Source: Lachnospiraceae bacterium AB2028
GTDB taxonomy: Bacteria > Bacillota > Clostridia > Lachnospirales > Lachnospiraceae
NCBI GenBank assembly: GCA_000621425.1
Contig: JHYJ01000014.1
Span: forward strand, 1 to 64,000
DNA: 64,000 nt
Direction: 5' to 3'
In this document: positions 9,826 through 19,923 of the stretch, one piece after another
Layout of the letters: each line of letters opens with the position of its first letter
Numbering within the stretch: position 1 is the stretch's first letter
Position numbers and translations under genes: made by a program
Notes under the pieces: model-generated
Told to the model about the DNA's origin: nothing
Databases searched by the model: none
Seen by the model: only the letters and a program-made list of their open reading frames with translations

Positions 9826-11058
9826 TCACGACAACCGCATCTTAAAATCTTCATACCCGAACTCTTTAACCAGCCGGCAATTTCCATCTTCATCCATCGC
9901 ATAGATAGACGGCAGACCTATACCGTTGAAAGTATTGTTCTTGACCATTGAATAGATTGCCATGTCTTCGAATACCAGCCTGTCACCTACTTTTATCTCG
10001 TTATCAAAAGAGTAATCCCCTATGATGTCCCCTGCAAGACAGGTGCAGGATGAAAGCCTGTAGGTATATTTCTTTTCACCGGCAAGTCCCGAATCCCTAA
10101 GGGGCGGACGGTACGGCATCTCCAGTACATCCGGCATATGGCAGGCTGCCGATGCATCCAACACAAGTATAGAGATATCATTTTCAACAATATCCATTAC
10201 TTCCGTTACCAAATATCCGGCATTCAGGGCTATGGCCTCACCGGGCTCAAGGTAAACATCAATGCCATCAGCCTCTCCAGCTGTATTCTGATATGCCATT
10301 CCCGCTGAACCGGTGTCTGAATGATGCTTTCTGTACTTACCTTTTATTTCCTGTATAAGTGCTATCAGTCCATCCCTGTCATAGTCAGCTTTTGTAATGT
10401 GATGGCCGCCGCCCATATTCAGCCATTTAATCTGCGGAAGATTCAGGTACTCTCCGAACTTATCCTCCACTGCATCATAGGTTTTCCTAAGGGGCTCAAA
10501 GCCCTGCTCACAGAGCGTATGAAAATGCAGCCCGCTTACATATCCAAATGCATCGGGATAATCCGCTACTCCTCTTTTGAAATTCTCTAAAGTGATGCCC
10601 AGCCTGGAACCAGGAGCACAGGGATCATAGATAGGCTCGTCCTGCGTAGAACATTCCGGGTTTATGCGAAGGCCTATTCCGTCAGTTATCCCTCTTTTTT
10701 CCTGTATGGATTTTACTGTGCCACCATACTTTGCCAGCTGTGAAAATGAATTAAATATCACATGATCACATATCTTTGCAATCTCTTCTATCTCTGATTC
10801 CCTATAGGCCGGTGAGAAAATATGATTTTCCTTTCCCATCTCCTCACTTGAAAGCTTTGCCTCATAAAGCCCGCTGGCTGTGGCCCCGGCAAGGTACCTG
10901 CCTATCAGCGGATACTCGCTGAATGCAGAGAAAGCCTTCTGTGCCAGCAGGATCCTGCAGCCGCTTTTTTCCTGTACATCTGAAAGGAGCTCAAGGTTTT
11001 CCCTGAGCTTCTTTTCATCGATTATGTATGATGGTGTGTGAATATCACTAAAAACCAT
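9826..11058 (-). CDS. nspC: Carboxynorspermidine/carboxyspermidine decarboxylase
   Basis: PLP enzyme of the alanine-racemase fold that decarboxylates carboxyspermidine to spermidine. The PLP lysine lies in LLAQKAFSAF, the glycine-rich phosphate loop in LNMGGGHH, and the substrate and dimer-interface residues in YSMVKNNTFNGIGLPSI. Length 410 residues. GAGGAAG precedes the ATG. It follows the carboxynorspermidine dehydrogenase gene with a 12-base gap, and the two enzymes act in sequence. Confidence 0.93.
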   Translation of the reverse strand: MVFSDIHTPSYIIDEKKLRENLELLSDVQEKSGCRILLAQKAFSAFSEYPLIGRYLAGATASGLYEAKLSSEEMGKENHIFSPAYRESEIEEIAKICDHVIFNSFSQLAKYGGTVKSIQEKRGITDGIGLRINPECSTQDEPIYDPCAPGSRLGITLENFKRGVADYPDAFGYVSGLHFHTLCEQGFEPLRKTYDAVEDKFGEYLNLPQIKWLNMGGGHHITKADYDRDGLIALIQEIKGKYRKHHSDTGSAGMAYQNTAGEADGIDVYLEPGEAIALNAGYLVTEVMDIVENDISILVLDASAACHMPDVLEMPYRPPLRDSGLAGEKKYTYRLSSCTCLAGDIIGDYSFDNEIKVGDRLVFEDMAIYSMVKNNTFNGIGLPSIYAMDEDGNCRLVKEFGYEDFKMRLS

Positions 11059-11070
11059 ATGAAAGCTTCC

Positions 11071-12330
11071 TCAATCCACCAGCACGGGATTCTCATCCAC
11101 TACCCAGGGAAGCCCCCACTTGTTAAGTGCTTCCATATAAGGATCCGGATCGAACTCGTCGGTGGTGAATACGCCGGGCTTTTTCCAGAGACCCTGTACC
11201 ACCATCATGGCACCTATCATTGCAGGCACACCTGTGGTGTAGCTTATGGCCTGTGAGCCAACTTCCTTGTAGCACTCCTCATGATCGCAGACATTGTATA
11301 TGAACAGTTTCTTTTCCTTGTCGTCCTTCTTGCCGGTAAAGATGCAGCCGATGTTGGTCTTTCCCTTTGTACGAGGGCCTAAGGTTGCAGGATCCGGGAG
11401 CAGAGTCTTTAAGAACTGTATGGGCACGATCTCCACACCGTTATGCATTACAGGAGTGGTGGAAAGCATTCCCACATCCTCAAGGCATCTCATGTGGTCG
11501 AGATAGCTCTGGCCGAAGGTCATGAAGAACCTGATCCTTTTTACTTCCGGCAGGTTCCTGCCCAGTGCCTCTATCTCCTCGTGGTGAAGCAGGTACATAT
11601 CCTTCATTCCCACCTGTGGGAAATCATACTCACGCTTTATGCTCATGGCAGGTATCTCTACCCACTTGCCGTTTTCCATATAGCTTCCCGGTGCGCTGAC
11701 TTCACGAAGGTTTATCTCGGGATTAAAATTGGTTGCAAACTTGTAGCCGTGGTCACCACCGTTGCAGTCAAGTATGTCTATGGTATCGATGGTATCGAAA
11801 TAATGTTTCTTTGCATAAGCAACGAACACGCTGGTAACACCGGGATCAAAACCTGTTCCCAGAAGTGCAGTAAGTCCTGCCTTTTCGAATTTCTCCTGAT
11901 ATGCCCACTGCCAGCTGTAATCGAAGTATGCGGAGAAACCAAGCTCCTTGCATCTCTTTTCATAAATGGCACGCCACTCAGGATCATCAGTATCCTCAGG
12001 CTCGTAGTTTGCGGTATCGATATAATGCACTCCCGCTTCCAGGCAGGCATCCATAATGGCAAGGTCCTGATAAGGAAGTGCCACATTCAGCACTGCATCC
12101 GGCTTATAATCATTTATAAGCTTTGTAAGAGCAGCCACATCCATGGCATCTATCTCTGCTGTGGTGATCTGCGTTTTCGTAGTAGGTCTCCACTTTTCAG
12201 CAACAGCATCACATTTGGATTTAGTGCGGCTGGCTATGCAGATCTCACTGAACACCTCTGAGTTCTGGCAGCACTTTGCGATAGCTACGCTTGCCACGCC
12301 TCCGCATCCGATAATAAGCAGTCTTGACAT
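11071..12330 (-). CDS. Carboxynorspermidine dehydrogenase, saccharopine-dehydrogenase fold
   Basis: Condenses putrescine (or diaminopropane) with aspartate semialdehyde and reduces the imine to carboxyspermidine. N-terminal Rossmann motif LLIIGCGGVASVAIAK and the saccharopine-dehydrogenase-like body are evident, with GTGFDPGVTSVF in the middle. The ATG at 12330 (MSRLLIIG) is preferred over an upstream one at 12381 that would run into speE; GGGAGGT lies just upstream. The annotation as CASDH rather than lysine-pathway enzyme rests on the adjacent nspC, speE and speA. Confidence 0.92.
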   Translation of the reverse strand: MSRLLIIGCGGVASVAIAKCCQNSEVFSEICIASRTKSKCDAVAEKWRPTTKTQITTAEIDAMDVAALTKLINDYKPDAVLNVALPYQDLAIMDACLEAGVHYIDTANYEPEDTDDPEWRAIYEKRCKELGFSAYFDYSWQWAYQEKFEKAGLTALLGTGFDPGVTSVFVAYAKKHYFDTIDTIDILDCNGGDHGYKFATNFNPEINLREVSAPGSYMENGKWVEIPAMSIKREYDFPQVGMKDMYLLHHEEIEALGRNLPEVKRIRFFMTFGQSYLDHMRCLEDVGMLSTTPVMHNGVEIVPIQFLKTLLPDPATLGPRTKGKTNIGCIFTGKKDDKEKKLFIYNVCDHEECYKEVGSQAISYTTGVPAMIGAMMVVQGLWKKPGVFTTDEFDPDPYMEALNKWGLPWVVDENPVLVD

Positions 12331-12334
12331 ATCC

Positions 12335-13213
12335 TTACCTCCCTTTCTTTCCTTCTTCTTCATGAAGGATATCAACCACATACTGGGGCAGCATGAATGA
12401 TGCCCTATGCATCTGTGGCGTATAGTACCATGTCTCTATATTTCTCGCACTCCACCTCTCCGGATCAAAATCCTCGATGGGGTGGTATTTCTTGCTGGCA
12501 AAACCGAAGGTCCAGTATCCCGACGAACAGGTGGGGATGTGGGCCTGGTACACACGGCTTATGGGGAAAGTCCTGTATACTTTGCGGTGCATGGACCTGA
12601 ATATGGATTCCTCGTCATCGAAGAAGGGGCTTCCGTGCTGGTACACCATTATGCCGTCGCTCTTAAGAGCCTTGAAACAGCTCCCGTAAAATTCCTTCGT
12701 GAAAAGTCCTTCCGCGTGGCCGAAGGGATCCGTTGCGTCATTTATTATAATGTCATATTCGTTTTCACGGCTCCTGACAAACCTGAGTCCGTCCTGATAG
12801 GAAACCTCTACACGTTCATCTTCAAAACCCTTGGTGGTATCCGGGAAAAACTTTTTGCAGACATCCACCATCTGCTCATCCGGCTCCACTACATCGATAT
12901 GCTCTATCTCAGAATAGGCAGTAAAACCGCTGGCTACTCCGCCGTCACCACCACCGATGATGAGAACTTTCTTTACGTTGGGGTGCACTGCCATGGGAAC
13001 ATGGACCACCATCTCGTTGTAGATAAACTCATCAGCTTCCGAGAAGATGACCTCGCCGTCAAGCACCAGGAATTTACCAAAGGATTCCGACTGAAAAACA
13101 TCTATTTCCTGAAACTCGCTCACTGCGTGATACAGCTGGTTTGTAACACGGATATTTAAGCTTGCGCCTTCGGTCTGCGAATCTAAAAACCATATCTCTG
13201 AATTATTTTTCAT
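12335..13213 (-). CDS. speE: Spermidine synthase-family aminopropyltransferase
   Basis: Transfers aminopropyl from decarboxylated S-adenosylmethionine to putrescine or another amine. Motifs LIIGGGDGGVASGF, the catalytic region IINDATDPFGHAEGLFTKEFY and N-terminal beta-hairpin YHAVSEFQEIDVFQSESFGKF (shown in part) match the family; 292 residues. Its start overlaps the speA stop (ATGA, 13210-13213). No speD gene for S-adenosylmethionine decarboxylase is in the window, so whether it makes spermidine or another polyamine is open. Confidence 0.92.
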   Translation of the reverse strand: MKNNSEIWFLDSQTEGASLNIRVTNQLYHAVSEFQEIDVFQSESFGKFLVLDGEVIFSEADEFIYNEMVVHVPMAVHPNVKKVLIIGGGDGGVASGFTAYSEIEHIDVVEPDEQMVDVCKKFFPDTTKGFEDERVEVSYQDGLRFVRSRENEYDIIINDATDPFGHAEGLFTKEFYGSCFKALKSDGIMVYQHGSPFFDDEESIFRSMHRKVYRTFPISRVYQAHIPTCSSGYWTFGFASKKYHPIEDFDPERWSARNIETWYYTPQMHRASFMLPQYVVDILHEEEGKKGR

Positions 13214-14670
13214 GCATGTACTCCTTCAAGAACCTGCAGATGGTCTGCCGTTGGGTCAGCCATTCCCTGCAGGCTGCAGCCCTTTTCCCTTGCATACAGT
13301 ATGTGGCCTATTATCTCTTCCGTTATCTTTTCCCCGGGCGAAAGAATGGGAATACCGGGCGGATAACACATCACCGATTCACCGCACACACGCCCGGCAG
13401 TCTCCTTGATAGGAAGGGACTCCTTCGGCGCATAGAATGATTCCTGGGGCGAACAAATAACTTTCGGAATCACTGAATCAACATAGCTCAGCTCTTCCTT
13501 ATCTTTTTTATAAAGACGCCTGATATCGGAAAGGGCTCCCACCAGTCTCTCAATATCCTGCATGCGATCGCCTATGGAAATATATGCCATGATAGTACCG
13601 ATATCGCCGAACTCCATCTGTATGTCATACTCATCCCTAAGCAGGTCATACACCTCAATACCTGTCAGGCCTATGGGCTTTGTAAAAATGCAGAGTTTCG
13701 TCACATCGAAGTCATATACGCTGCTGCCGTCTATAAGTTCACGGCCATAGGCATAATAGTCACCGATTTCATTTATCTCTTTCCTTGCATACTCGCTCAT
13801 CTCTATGACCTTGGCAAATGACTCCCTGCCGCGAAGAGCTAAGTTCCTTCTGCTAAGATCAAGGCTTGCAAGCAGCAGGTAGCTGGCAGAAGTGGTCTGC
13901 ACCAGATTGATTATCTGCCTTACATATGCAGGATCCGCATTTCCGCCTAAAAGAAGCACTGAACTCTGGGTCAGGCTTCCGCCGGACTTATGCATGGAAA
14001 TAGCCGCCATATCCACTCCCGCCTTCATGCCGGCAACGGGCAGGCCTTCTGCAAAATACAGCTGTGTACCATGGGCCTCATCGCAAAGCACTTTAAGACC
14101 ATGCTCATGGGCAAGAGCCGTTAGAGCCTTTAAGTCGGAACATATTCCATAATATGTGGGGTTGTTTATAAGAACGGCCTTCGCATCCGGATTTTCCCGG
14201 ATAGCTTCCCTAAGAGCCTCTACTTCCATTCCCAATGCTACGCCGATAACGGAATGGATCTTCAGCTTAACATATACAGGGATTGCACCGCAGATGATAA
14301 GAGCATTGATAACGCTCTTATGCACATTGCGGGGAACTATTATTTTTTCTCCGGCTTTGCACACGGAAAGAACCATGGCCTGCACTGCGCTTGTGGTACC
14401 GCCTACCATTAGAAAGGCATGAGCAGCACCGAAAGCATCAGCCATCAGTTCCTCTGCTTCTGCAATAACCGATACCGGATTGCAGAGATTATCAAGGGGC
14501 TTCATGCTGTTTACGTCTATGCCGACGCACTGCTGCCCCAGTAGCTGCGTAAGTTCAGGATTTCCCCTGCCCCTTTTATGTCCGGGGACATCAAAAGGAA
14601 CCACGCGCTTTTTTTTGAATTTTTCAAGAGCCTCACACAGCGGTGCTCTTTTCTGCATCTCTGTATTCAT
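13210..14670 (-). CDS. speA: Arginine decarboxylase, aminotransferase-fold Orn/Lys/Arg type
   Basis: PLP-dependent decarboxylase of the short form (486 residues) without the N-terminal wing domain. The PLP lysine is in AAISMHKSGGSLTQSS, the cofactor aspartate in LCDEAHGTQLYF, and the serine/threonine phosphate contacts in GGTTSAVQAM. The C-terminal domain has VMCYPPGIPILSPGE. Sequence alone does not separate arginine, lysine and ornithine, but the aguA gene in the same operon favours arginine, giving agmatine. Start and stop both overlap neighbours by four bases (ATGA), so the operon is translationally coupled. Confidence 0.88.
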   Translation of the reverse strand: MNTEMQKRAPLCEALEKFKKKRVVPFDVPGHKRGRGNPELTQLLGQQCVGIDVNSMKPLDNLCNPVSVIAEAEELMADAFGAAHAFLMVGGTTSAVQAMVLSVCKAGEKIIVPRNVHKSVINALIICGAIPVYVKLKIHSVIGVALGMEVEALREAIRENPDAKAVLINNPTYYGICSDLKALTALAHEHGLKVLCDEAHGTQLYFAEGLPVAGMKAGVDMAAISMHKSGGSLTQSSVLLLGGNADPAYVRQIINLVQTTSASYLLLASLDLSRRNLALRGRESFAKVIEMSEYARKEINEIGDYYAYGRELIDGSSVYDFDVTKLCIFTKPIGLTGIEVYDLLRDEYDIQMEFGDIGTIMAYISIGDRMQDIERLVGALSDIRRLYKKDKEELSYVDSVIPKVICSPQESFYAPKESLPIKETAGRVCGESVMCYPPGIPILSPGEKITEEIIGHILYAREKGCSLQGMADPTADHLQVLEGVHA

Positions 14671-15029
14671 CTCTTTTTAACCAGCACCTCCGACCTGAGT
14701 TTCTGGAATATCTCATTTACGGCAAAGTCTTCGTCAATGCCATGGTACCTTACCAGACGGCTGCCGTCTGATTTATTTTTATATACGGTGAAAAATCCGT
14801 ACTCATCCTTATATATTCCGAAAGCCCTGGGACCGGTGTAATTCTCACCGATATGGAAATGGGCTCTCTCCAAAGGAATATGCCTGCGCTCGCAGAATTC
14901 CTTTAATTCCTCTATGGTGTGCGGCGCCTCATCAGAAGGAGCGGCGGTCCTAAGCTCCGCTCCGCAGTATGTACATATGGTCAGCTCGTCCGGGAGAAAA
15001 TTCCCGCAATATTCACATTTAATGCGCAT
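14667..15029 (-). CDS. Small zinc-ribbon protein
   Basis: 120 residues. An N-terminal zinc ribbon (CEYCGNFLPDELTICTYCG) is followed by a conserved 80-residue domain containing TIEELKEFCERRHIPLERAHF, then YTGPRAFGIYKDEYGFFTVY. The same domain forms the N-terminal half of the next gene upstream, so the two are tandem paralogues; this copy lacks the membrane segment and tail. It ends inside the speA start codon (ATGA). Function unknown; coupling to speA suggests co-expression with polyamine synthesis rather than proving a role there. Confidence 0.8.
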   Translation of the reverse strand: MRIKCEYCGNFLPDELTICTYCGAELRTAAPSDEAPHTIEELKEFCERRHIPLERAHFHIGENYTGPRAFGIYKDEYGFFTVYKNKSDGSRLVRYHGIDEDFAVNEIFQKLRSEVLVKKR

Positions 15030-15052
15030 ACCTTTTTATCCTTTCTGTATCA

Positions 15053-15934
<882 letters not shown>

Positions 15935-15970
15935 GGACTGTACCTCCTTTCATATATGCCGTTTATATCA

Positions 15971-16008
15971 GATGGTCCTTCCGTCCATTGCAAAACGGAA
16001 GGACCATC
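15971..16008. terminator. Perfect 14-bp hairpin after the lipoprotein gene
   Basis: GATGGTCCTTCCGT (15971-15984) and its exact complement (15995-16008) flank a 10-base loop. There is no U-run on either side. It sits between the lipoprotein stop and the zinc-ribbon operon and may be a terminator of the U-less kind, an mRNA-stabilising hairpin, or an operator. Confidence 0.45.
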
Positions 16009-16025
16009 CGCATTGCATCAGAGTA

Positions 16026-17000
16026 TTATTCCCAAACTACTTCTTCACCTTCATATGCATACTTAGCCATCATGGACTCGATTTCTTCATACTCAACCTT
16101 ATGAGCGCCCATTCCTTCAAGAGCCTCAAAGAATGCCTTTTCATTCGCATTTATGTCTTCGTCTTCGGTCTCTCCGATAATCGCAAAATACACTTCACCG
16201 TTTTCAGTATATTCCGCTATCTCTGCCTCGGACTCGGGATCCATTAAAGGAATTGACTCGTAATCAATTTCAGGATTTATGTCATAGCATATCTGTTCTG
16301 CAAAACTTCCCCAGAAATTATTTATACCGAAAGCCTCAGTAGCACTTCCGTCACTGTTCAGCATATATACGGTGTTTACATTTGCACCTGCACCGGCTGA
16401 TCCACCGACCTGAACAAAGCCGGTCTGGAAAAGAGTTGAATATGAACGGTATCCGTCCTCATATTCGAAAGTGATCTCCAGTGTTCCGTCAGACTGTGCA
16501 CAGAGAACAGCGTAATAGTTAAGCAGGCTGGTGTCCGTAGTTTCAAATTTTACTACAAGAAGGTCTGCACCGCCGTCTGCGGATGTAACAAATGCATGGG
16601 ACGCCTCGCACTCACCGCACTCCATAGCTTCCGCCGTTGCCTTGAGTGTTCCGAAATCATAGCTGCCTTTCTCAAGTGCGGAATAATTGTCAGCATCTGA
16701 GAAGTAATCACCTGTAACAGCAGATATCTCTCCGTTAAGGAAAGACTCATAAACTTCTGCAGCATTCACAGCCGAGCCGCCCTCTTCAGGAGCATCGGTT
16801 CCCTGTGTATCATCCGCACCATTATTTTCGGTGTCAGCAGGATCTCCGGTTTCCTCAGTGTTTCCGTTTTCCTCACCGCCGTTATCATCAACAACCTCTA
16901 CCTCTCCTGACGGATCAGACGGAGTATTCCCGTTAGTGCAGGCTGTTGCAAGTATGGCAGCTGAAAGACATGCCGTAAGTAATAAAGTTCTCTTTTTCAT
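16026..17000 (-). CDS. Secreted lipoprotein of unknown function
   Basis: 324 residues. A lipoprotein signal peptide ends in ILATAC with Cys21 as the likely lipidated residue. A linker of about 60 residues rich in Glu, Asp, Asn and Gly follows (about 24-77), then a globular domain rich in acidic and aromatic residues with no family I recognise. GGAGG precedes the ATG. It is divergent from the HD-GYP gene and closed off by the perfect hairpin at 15971-16008, so it is probably a single-gene transcript. Confidence 0.85.
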   Translation of the reverse strand: MKKRTLLLTACLSAAILATACTNGNTPSDPSGEVEVVDDNGGEENGNTEETGDPADTENNGADDTQGTDAPEEGGSAVNAAEVYESFLNGEISAVTGDYFSDADNYSALEKGSYDFGTLKATAEAMECGECEASHAFVTSADGGADLLVVKFETTDTSLLNYYAVLCAQSDGTLEITFEYEDGYRSYSTLFQTGFVQVGGSAGAGANVNTVYMLNSDGSATEAFGINNFWGSFAEQICYDINPEIDYESIPLMDPESEAEIAEYTENGEVYFAIIGETEDEDINANEKAFFEALEGMGAHKVEYEEIESMMAKYAYEGEEVVWE

Positions 17001-17049
17001 AATTTTCCTCCTAAATTATCTCCCTCTATTATGATCTATGATCATATTT

Positions 17050-17081
17050 AACTGTTCAGAACCCTCCGGTTTTGAACAGTT
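17050..17081. promoter_or_regulatory. Imperfect inverted repeat in divergent promoter region
   Basis: AACTGTTCA (17050-17058) and TGAACAGTT (17073-17081) are exact complements, with AACC/GGTT pairing further inside. It lies between the divergent lipoprotein and HD-GYP genes and could be an operator acting on both, or a hairpin in the lipoprotein leader. Confidence 0.45.
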
Positions 17082-17106
17082 ATCATTATATAACTTATTC
17101 CCATAT

Positions 17107-17136
17107 TTGAAAAACATTTTATTTTCTACTTAAAAT
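17107..17136 (+). promoter_or_regulatory. Putative sigma-A promoter of the HD-GYP gene
   Basis: TTGAAA (17107-17112) and TAAAAT (17131-17136) are separated by 18 bases in an AT-rich stretch about 80 bases before the HD-GYP start. Confidence 0.5.
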
Positions 17137-17163
17137 AAGTTAAAATATACATGATATACACTG

Positions 17164-17207
17164 AAAGGGGGGACGCACCTGCACCGGAATTTCCGGCAGC
17201 GTGCCTG
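17164..17207 (+). promoter_or_regulatory. Leader hairpin placed between SD and start codon
   Basis: The only strong Shine-Dalgarno (AAAGGGGGG, 17164-17172) is about 45 bases before the ATG at 17215. The bases between can fold into a hairpin: CCGGAA/TTCCGG core with outer CTG/CAG, ACGC/GCGT and GG/CC pairs (about 17171-17205). Folding would bring the SD to about nine bases from the ATG. Confidence 0.45.
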
Positions 17208-17214
17208 ATACAAT

Positions 17215-18375
17215 ATGAAACATGTAAGAACTGACATACTCATACCCGGAATGGTTGTTGCTACCGACATTATCGTTGACGGACAGCTGATTCTCCCCAA
17301 GGGACTGACACTTACAGACAGGGCAATTTACAGACTTTCCACATACAATATCAAGGACATCCGTATCGAGGATCCTGTGGATATGGAAGTCGAAGAGATA
17401 TCGGATGAAGAGGAAGAGGGAATCGCTTCTGTTGCTGACGCCCTTTTAGGCATGACTGCTGAGGAACATGCTAGCGTTATCCCCGAATTTGAGGAGCCTT
17501 CACATTTTGAAAAGCTCAAGGCTTCACCCCAGTACCAGCAGTTCCGTTCAGAATTCACGGAAAATGTCGGTACTCTCAAGGCTTCTCTGAACGATATAGT
17601 TGAGAAAAATACCCCCGTCAAGGTTGATGACCTGATAGGAAACACTATGAAGATCATCGCATCCCAGTCAAATACCTTCAGCGTATTTGATATGCTCCAC
17701 AACATGCGTGACTTCGATGACCTTACCTACACCCACAGCATGAATGTGGCAATGATCTGCAATGTGTTCGCACAGTGGCTGGGAATGTCACCGGACGAGG
17801 TAAAGCTTGCCACAGCTTGTGGAACGCTCCATGACATAGGAAAACTCAGGATCGACGATGAGATAATCAAGAAACCCGGAAAGCTGACGGATGAAGAATT
17901 CAAGACCATACAGTCACATCCCATTTTCGGATATCGCATACTGCAGAACCAGAACATAAGCGAGCACATAAAGCTTTCCGCACTGGAGCATCATGAAAAA
18001 TGCGATGCTACGGGTTATCCCATGCATCTCCCCGGAGATAAGATCGACAAATTTGCAAAGCTGGTGGCGATCGCAGATGTATATGATGCCATGACATCCA
18101 ACAGAGTCTACAGAAAAGGCATGTGTCCTTTCAAGGTAATAGAGATATTCGAGCAGGAAGGCCTGCAGAAGTATGACGTGGTATTTATAATGACATTCCT
18201 GGAGAGCGTTGTTAACACTTACATCGATAACAGGGTTGCTTTAAGTGACGGACGCATAGGCACAATAAAATGGATAAACAAGCAGCGTCTGTCAAAGCCC
18301 ATGGTTCAGCTGGAAAACGGAGACTTCCTGGAACTTGCAAAGAATCCGGACATTTCCATCACACAGATACTGTAG
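17215..18375 (+). CDS. HD-GYP domain phosphodiesterase-like protein
   Basis: 386 residues. The N-terminal part (1-60, LIPGMVVATDIIVDGQLILPKG) resembles the DUF3391-like domain often joined to HD-GYP. The HD-GYP core has HSMNVAMICNVFA, LHDIGKLRIDDEI, HHEKCDATGYP and ADVYDAMTSNRVYRKG, so the metal ligands and the GYP motif are intact. Such proteins degrade cyclic di-GMP or related dinucleotides in the cytoplasm. The C-terminal 55 residues form a PilZ-like or SH3-like strand-rich segment. An in-frame stop lies three codons upstream, so the ATG at 17215 is the only near start. Single-gene transcript with its own terminator. Confidence 0.92.
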   Translation: MKHVRTDILIPGMVVATDIIVDGQLILPKGLTLTDRAIYRLSTYNIKDIRIEDPVDMEVEEISDEEEEGIASVADALLGMTAEEHASVIPEFEEPSHFEKLKASPQYQQFRSEFTENVGTLKASLNDIVEKNTPVKVDDLIGNTMKIIASQSNTFSVFDMLHNMRDFDDLTYTHSMNVAMICNVFAQWLGMSPDEVKLATACGTLHDIGKLRIDDEIIKKPGKLTDEEFKTIQSHPIFGYRILQNQNISEHIKLSALEHHEKCDATGYPMHLPGDKIDKFAKLVAIADVYDAMTSNRVYRKGMCPFKVIEIFEQEGLQKYDVVFIMTFLESVVNTYIDNRVALSDGRIGTIKWINKQRLSKPMVQLENGDFLELAKNPDISITQIL

Positions 18376-18404
18376 GCGTCAGATTTTTCCAAATGCTGAG
18401 AAAA

Positions 18405-18431
18405 CAAAAAAAGGGGGCGACCCCTTTTTTT
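18405..18431. terminator. Bidirectional terminator between HD-GYP gene and murA
   Basis: AAAAAAGGGG and CCCCTTTTTT flank a short GCGA loop, giving a stem with a U-run on both strands. It would end both convergent genes. Confidence 0.85.
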
Positions 18432-18476
18432 ACTGCTATCTATCAACTAGCGATTCAATCTTACTATTTAATCTTA

Positions 18477-19772
18477 TTATTCAACCAATCTAAGCTTGGT
18501 CTTTTCATACTCCCATTCGGAAGATACTTTAACTATATCCGCACCAAGATCTCTGAGCTTTGCATCAAAATCTTCGTAGCCTCTCTCTACATAGCTGATA
18601 TCATCAATAACAGTCTCGCCTTCTGCCGCAAGTCCTGCAAGCACTAATGCAGCACCGGCCCTTAAATCCGGAGCTACGATTCCGGCACCGGTATATTTTG
18701 AAACACCGGTGATAAGCGCCATATTGTTCTCAACCTTTATGGACGCCCCAAGGCGGATCAGCTCATCTACATATTTAAACCTGTTATCAAAAATACTCTC
18801 AGTAACGATGCTTATTCCCTGTGCAAGTCCCAGTGCAACCGTTATCTGGGGCTGCATATCCGTGGGGAAACCTGGATAAGGAAGGGTACGCACCTGTGTA
18901 GAAGAAAGGGGCTCATACCTTGTAACCTGCACTGCATCATCAAACTCTGTTATCTGGCATCCTATTTCAGAAAGCTTTGCAGTGATACACTCCAAATGCT
19001 TAGGGATGACATTCTTTATTACCATATCTCCCTGGCAGGCAGCCACAGCCGCCATATAAGTACCGGCCTCTATCTGGTCAGGGATGATAGCATAGTCAGT
19101 ACCGTGCAGTCTTTCTACACCACGGATACGGATAACATCAGTTCCCGCACCCCTAATATTTGCTCCCATGCTATTTAAAAAGTTTGCGATATCAACGACA
19201 TGCGGTTCCTTGGCAGCATTCTCTATAACAGTCCTTCCGGCCGCAAGTGAAGCAGCCATCATGACATTTATTGTAGCGCCTACCGAAACCTTATCAAAGA
19301 AAATATGTGCGCCGTGAAGCTCTTTTGCTTCAGCAGATATGCAGCCATGCGCAATGTTCACCTTTGCGCCCAGTGCCCTGAAGCCCTTGATATGCTGGTC
19401 TATGCCGCGCACACCGATATTGCATCCGCCGGGAAGGGGAACCTCTGCCCTCTTATCCCTGCCAAGAAGCGCACCTACAAAATAATAAGATGCACGGATC
19501 TTCTTCATGTATTCATCATCAATGAAAGTGCTGTTAAGCTTTGAACTGTCAATGATGACTGTATGCCTATCCTCGTGATCTACCTTTACACCTATGCCTT
19601 TCTCAGCCTTGAGCAGCACTTCCGTATCGGTAACATCCGGAATATTCTCTATTCTTACAGGGTCTGTAGTCATGATAGCTGCAGCGATTATTCCAAGTGC
19701 AGCATTCTTGGCCCCTCCGATGGTAACTTCTCCTACCAGCGGATGTCCTCCCCTGATAACATATCTTTCCAT
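18477..19772 (-). CDS. murA: UDP-N-acetylglucosamine 1-carboxyvinyltransferase
   Basis: First committed step of peptidoglycan synthesis: transfers enolpyruvate from PEP to UDP-GlcNAc. The catalytic cysteine is in LPGGCNIGVRGIDQHIKG, and other family blocks are KVSVGATINVMMAA, PGFPTDMQPQ and DLRAGAALVLAG. The cysteine implies normal fosfomycin sensitivity at this site. Length 431 residues. GGAGATG lies before the ATG. It has its own consensus promoter at 19827-19855 and a terminator shared with the convergent HD-GYP gene. Many Firmicutes carry two murA paralogues; which one this is cannot be told here. Confidence 0.97.
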   Translation of the reverse strand: MERYVIRGGHPLVGEVTIGGAKNAALGIIAAAIMTTDPVRIENIPDVTDTEVLLKAEKGIGVKVDHEDRHTVIIDSSKLNSTFIDDEYMKKIRASYYFVGALLGRDKRAEVPLPGGCNIGVRGIDQHIKGFRALGAKVNIAHGCISAEAKELHGAHIFFDKVSVGATINVMMAASLAAGRTVIENAAKEPHVVDIANFLNSMGANIRGAGTDVIRIRGVERLHGTDYAIIPDQIEAGTYMAAVAACQGDMVIKNVIPKHLECITAKLSEIGCQITEFDDAVQVTRYEPLSSTQVRTLPYPGFPTDMQPQITVALGLAQGISIVTESIFDNRFKYVDELIRLGASIKVENNMALITGVSKYTGAGIVAPDLRAGAALVLAGLAAEGETVIDDISYVERGYEDFDAKLRDLGADIVKVSSEWEYEKTKLRLVE

Positions 19773-19826
19773 AAAACATCTCCAGCATCACGCAGAAAAA
19801 AATCCCTGCGCTCATAATCCGTGGGA

Positions 19827-19855
19827 ATTATATCGTAAAACATCCCCTTTGTCAA
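19827..19855 (-). promoter_or_regulatory. Perfect consensus sigma-A promoter of murA
   Basis: The minus strand carries TTGACA (19850-19855), a 17-base spacer and TATAAT (19827-19832), a full match to the housekeeping consensus, about 55 bases before the murA start. Confidence 0.88.
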
Positions 19856-19923
19856 AACGGTGACATAACTCCCATCGGTGTAAACCTTGTATTCAGACCA
19901 TATTTTTACAGTTAGAATCTAAC

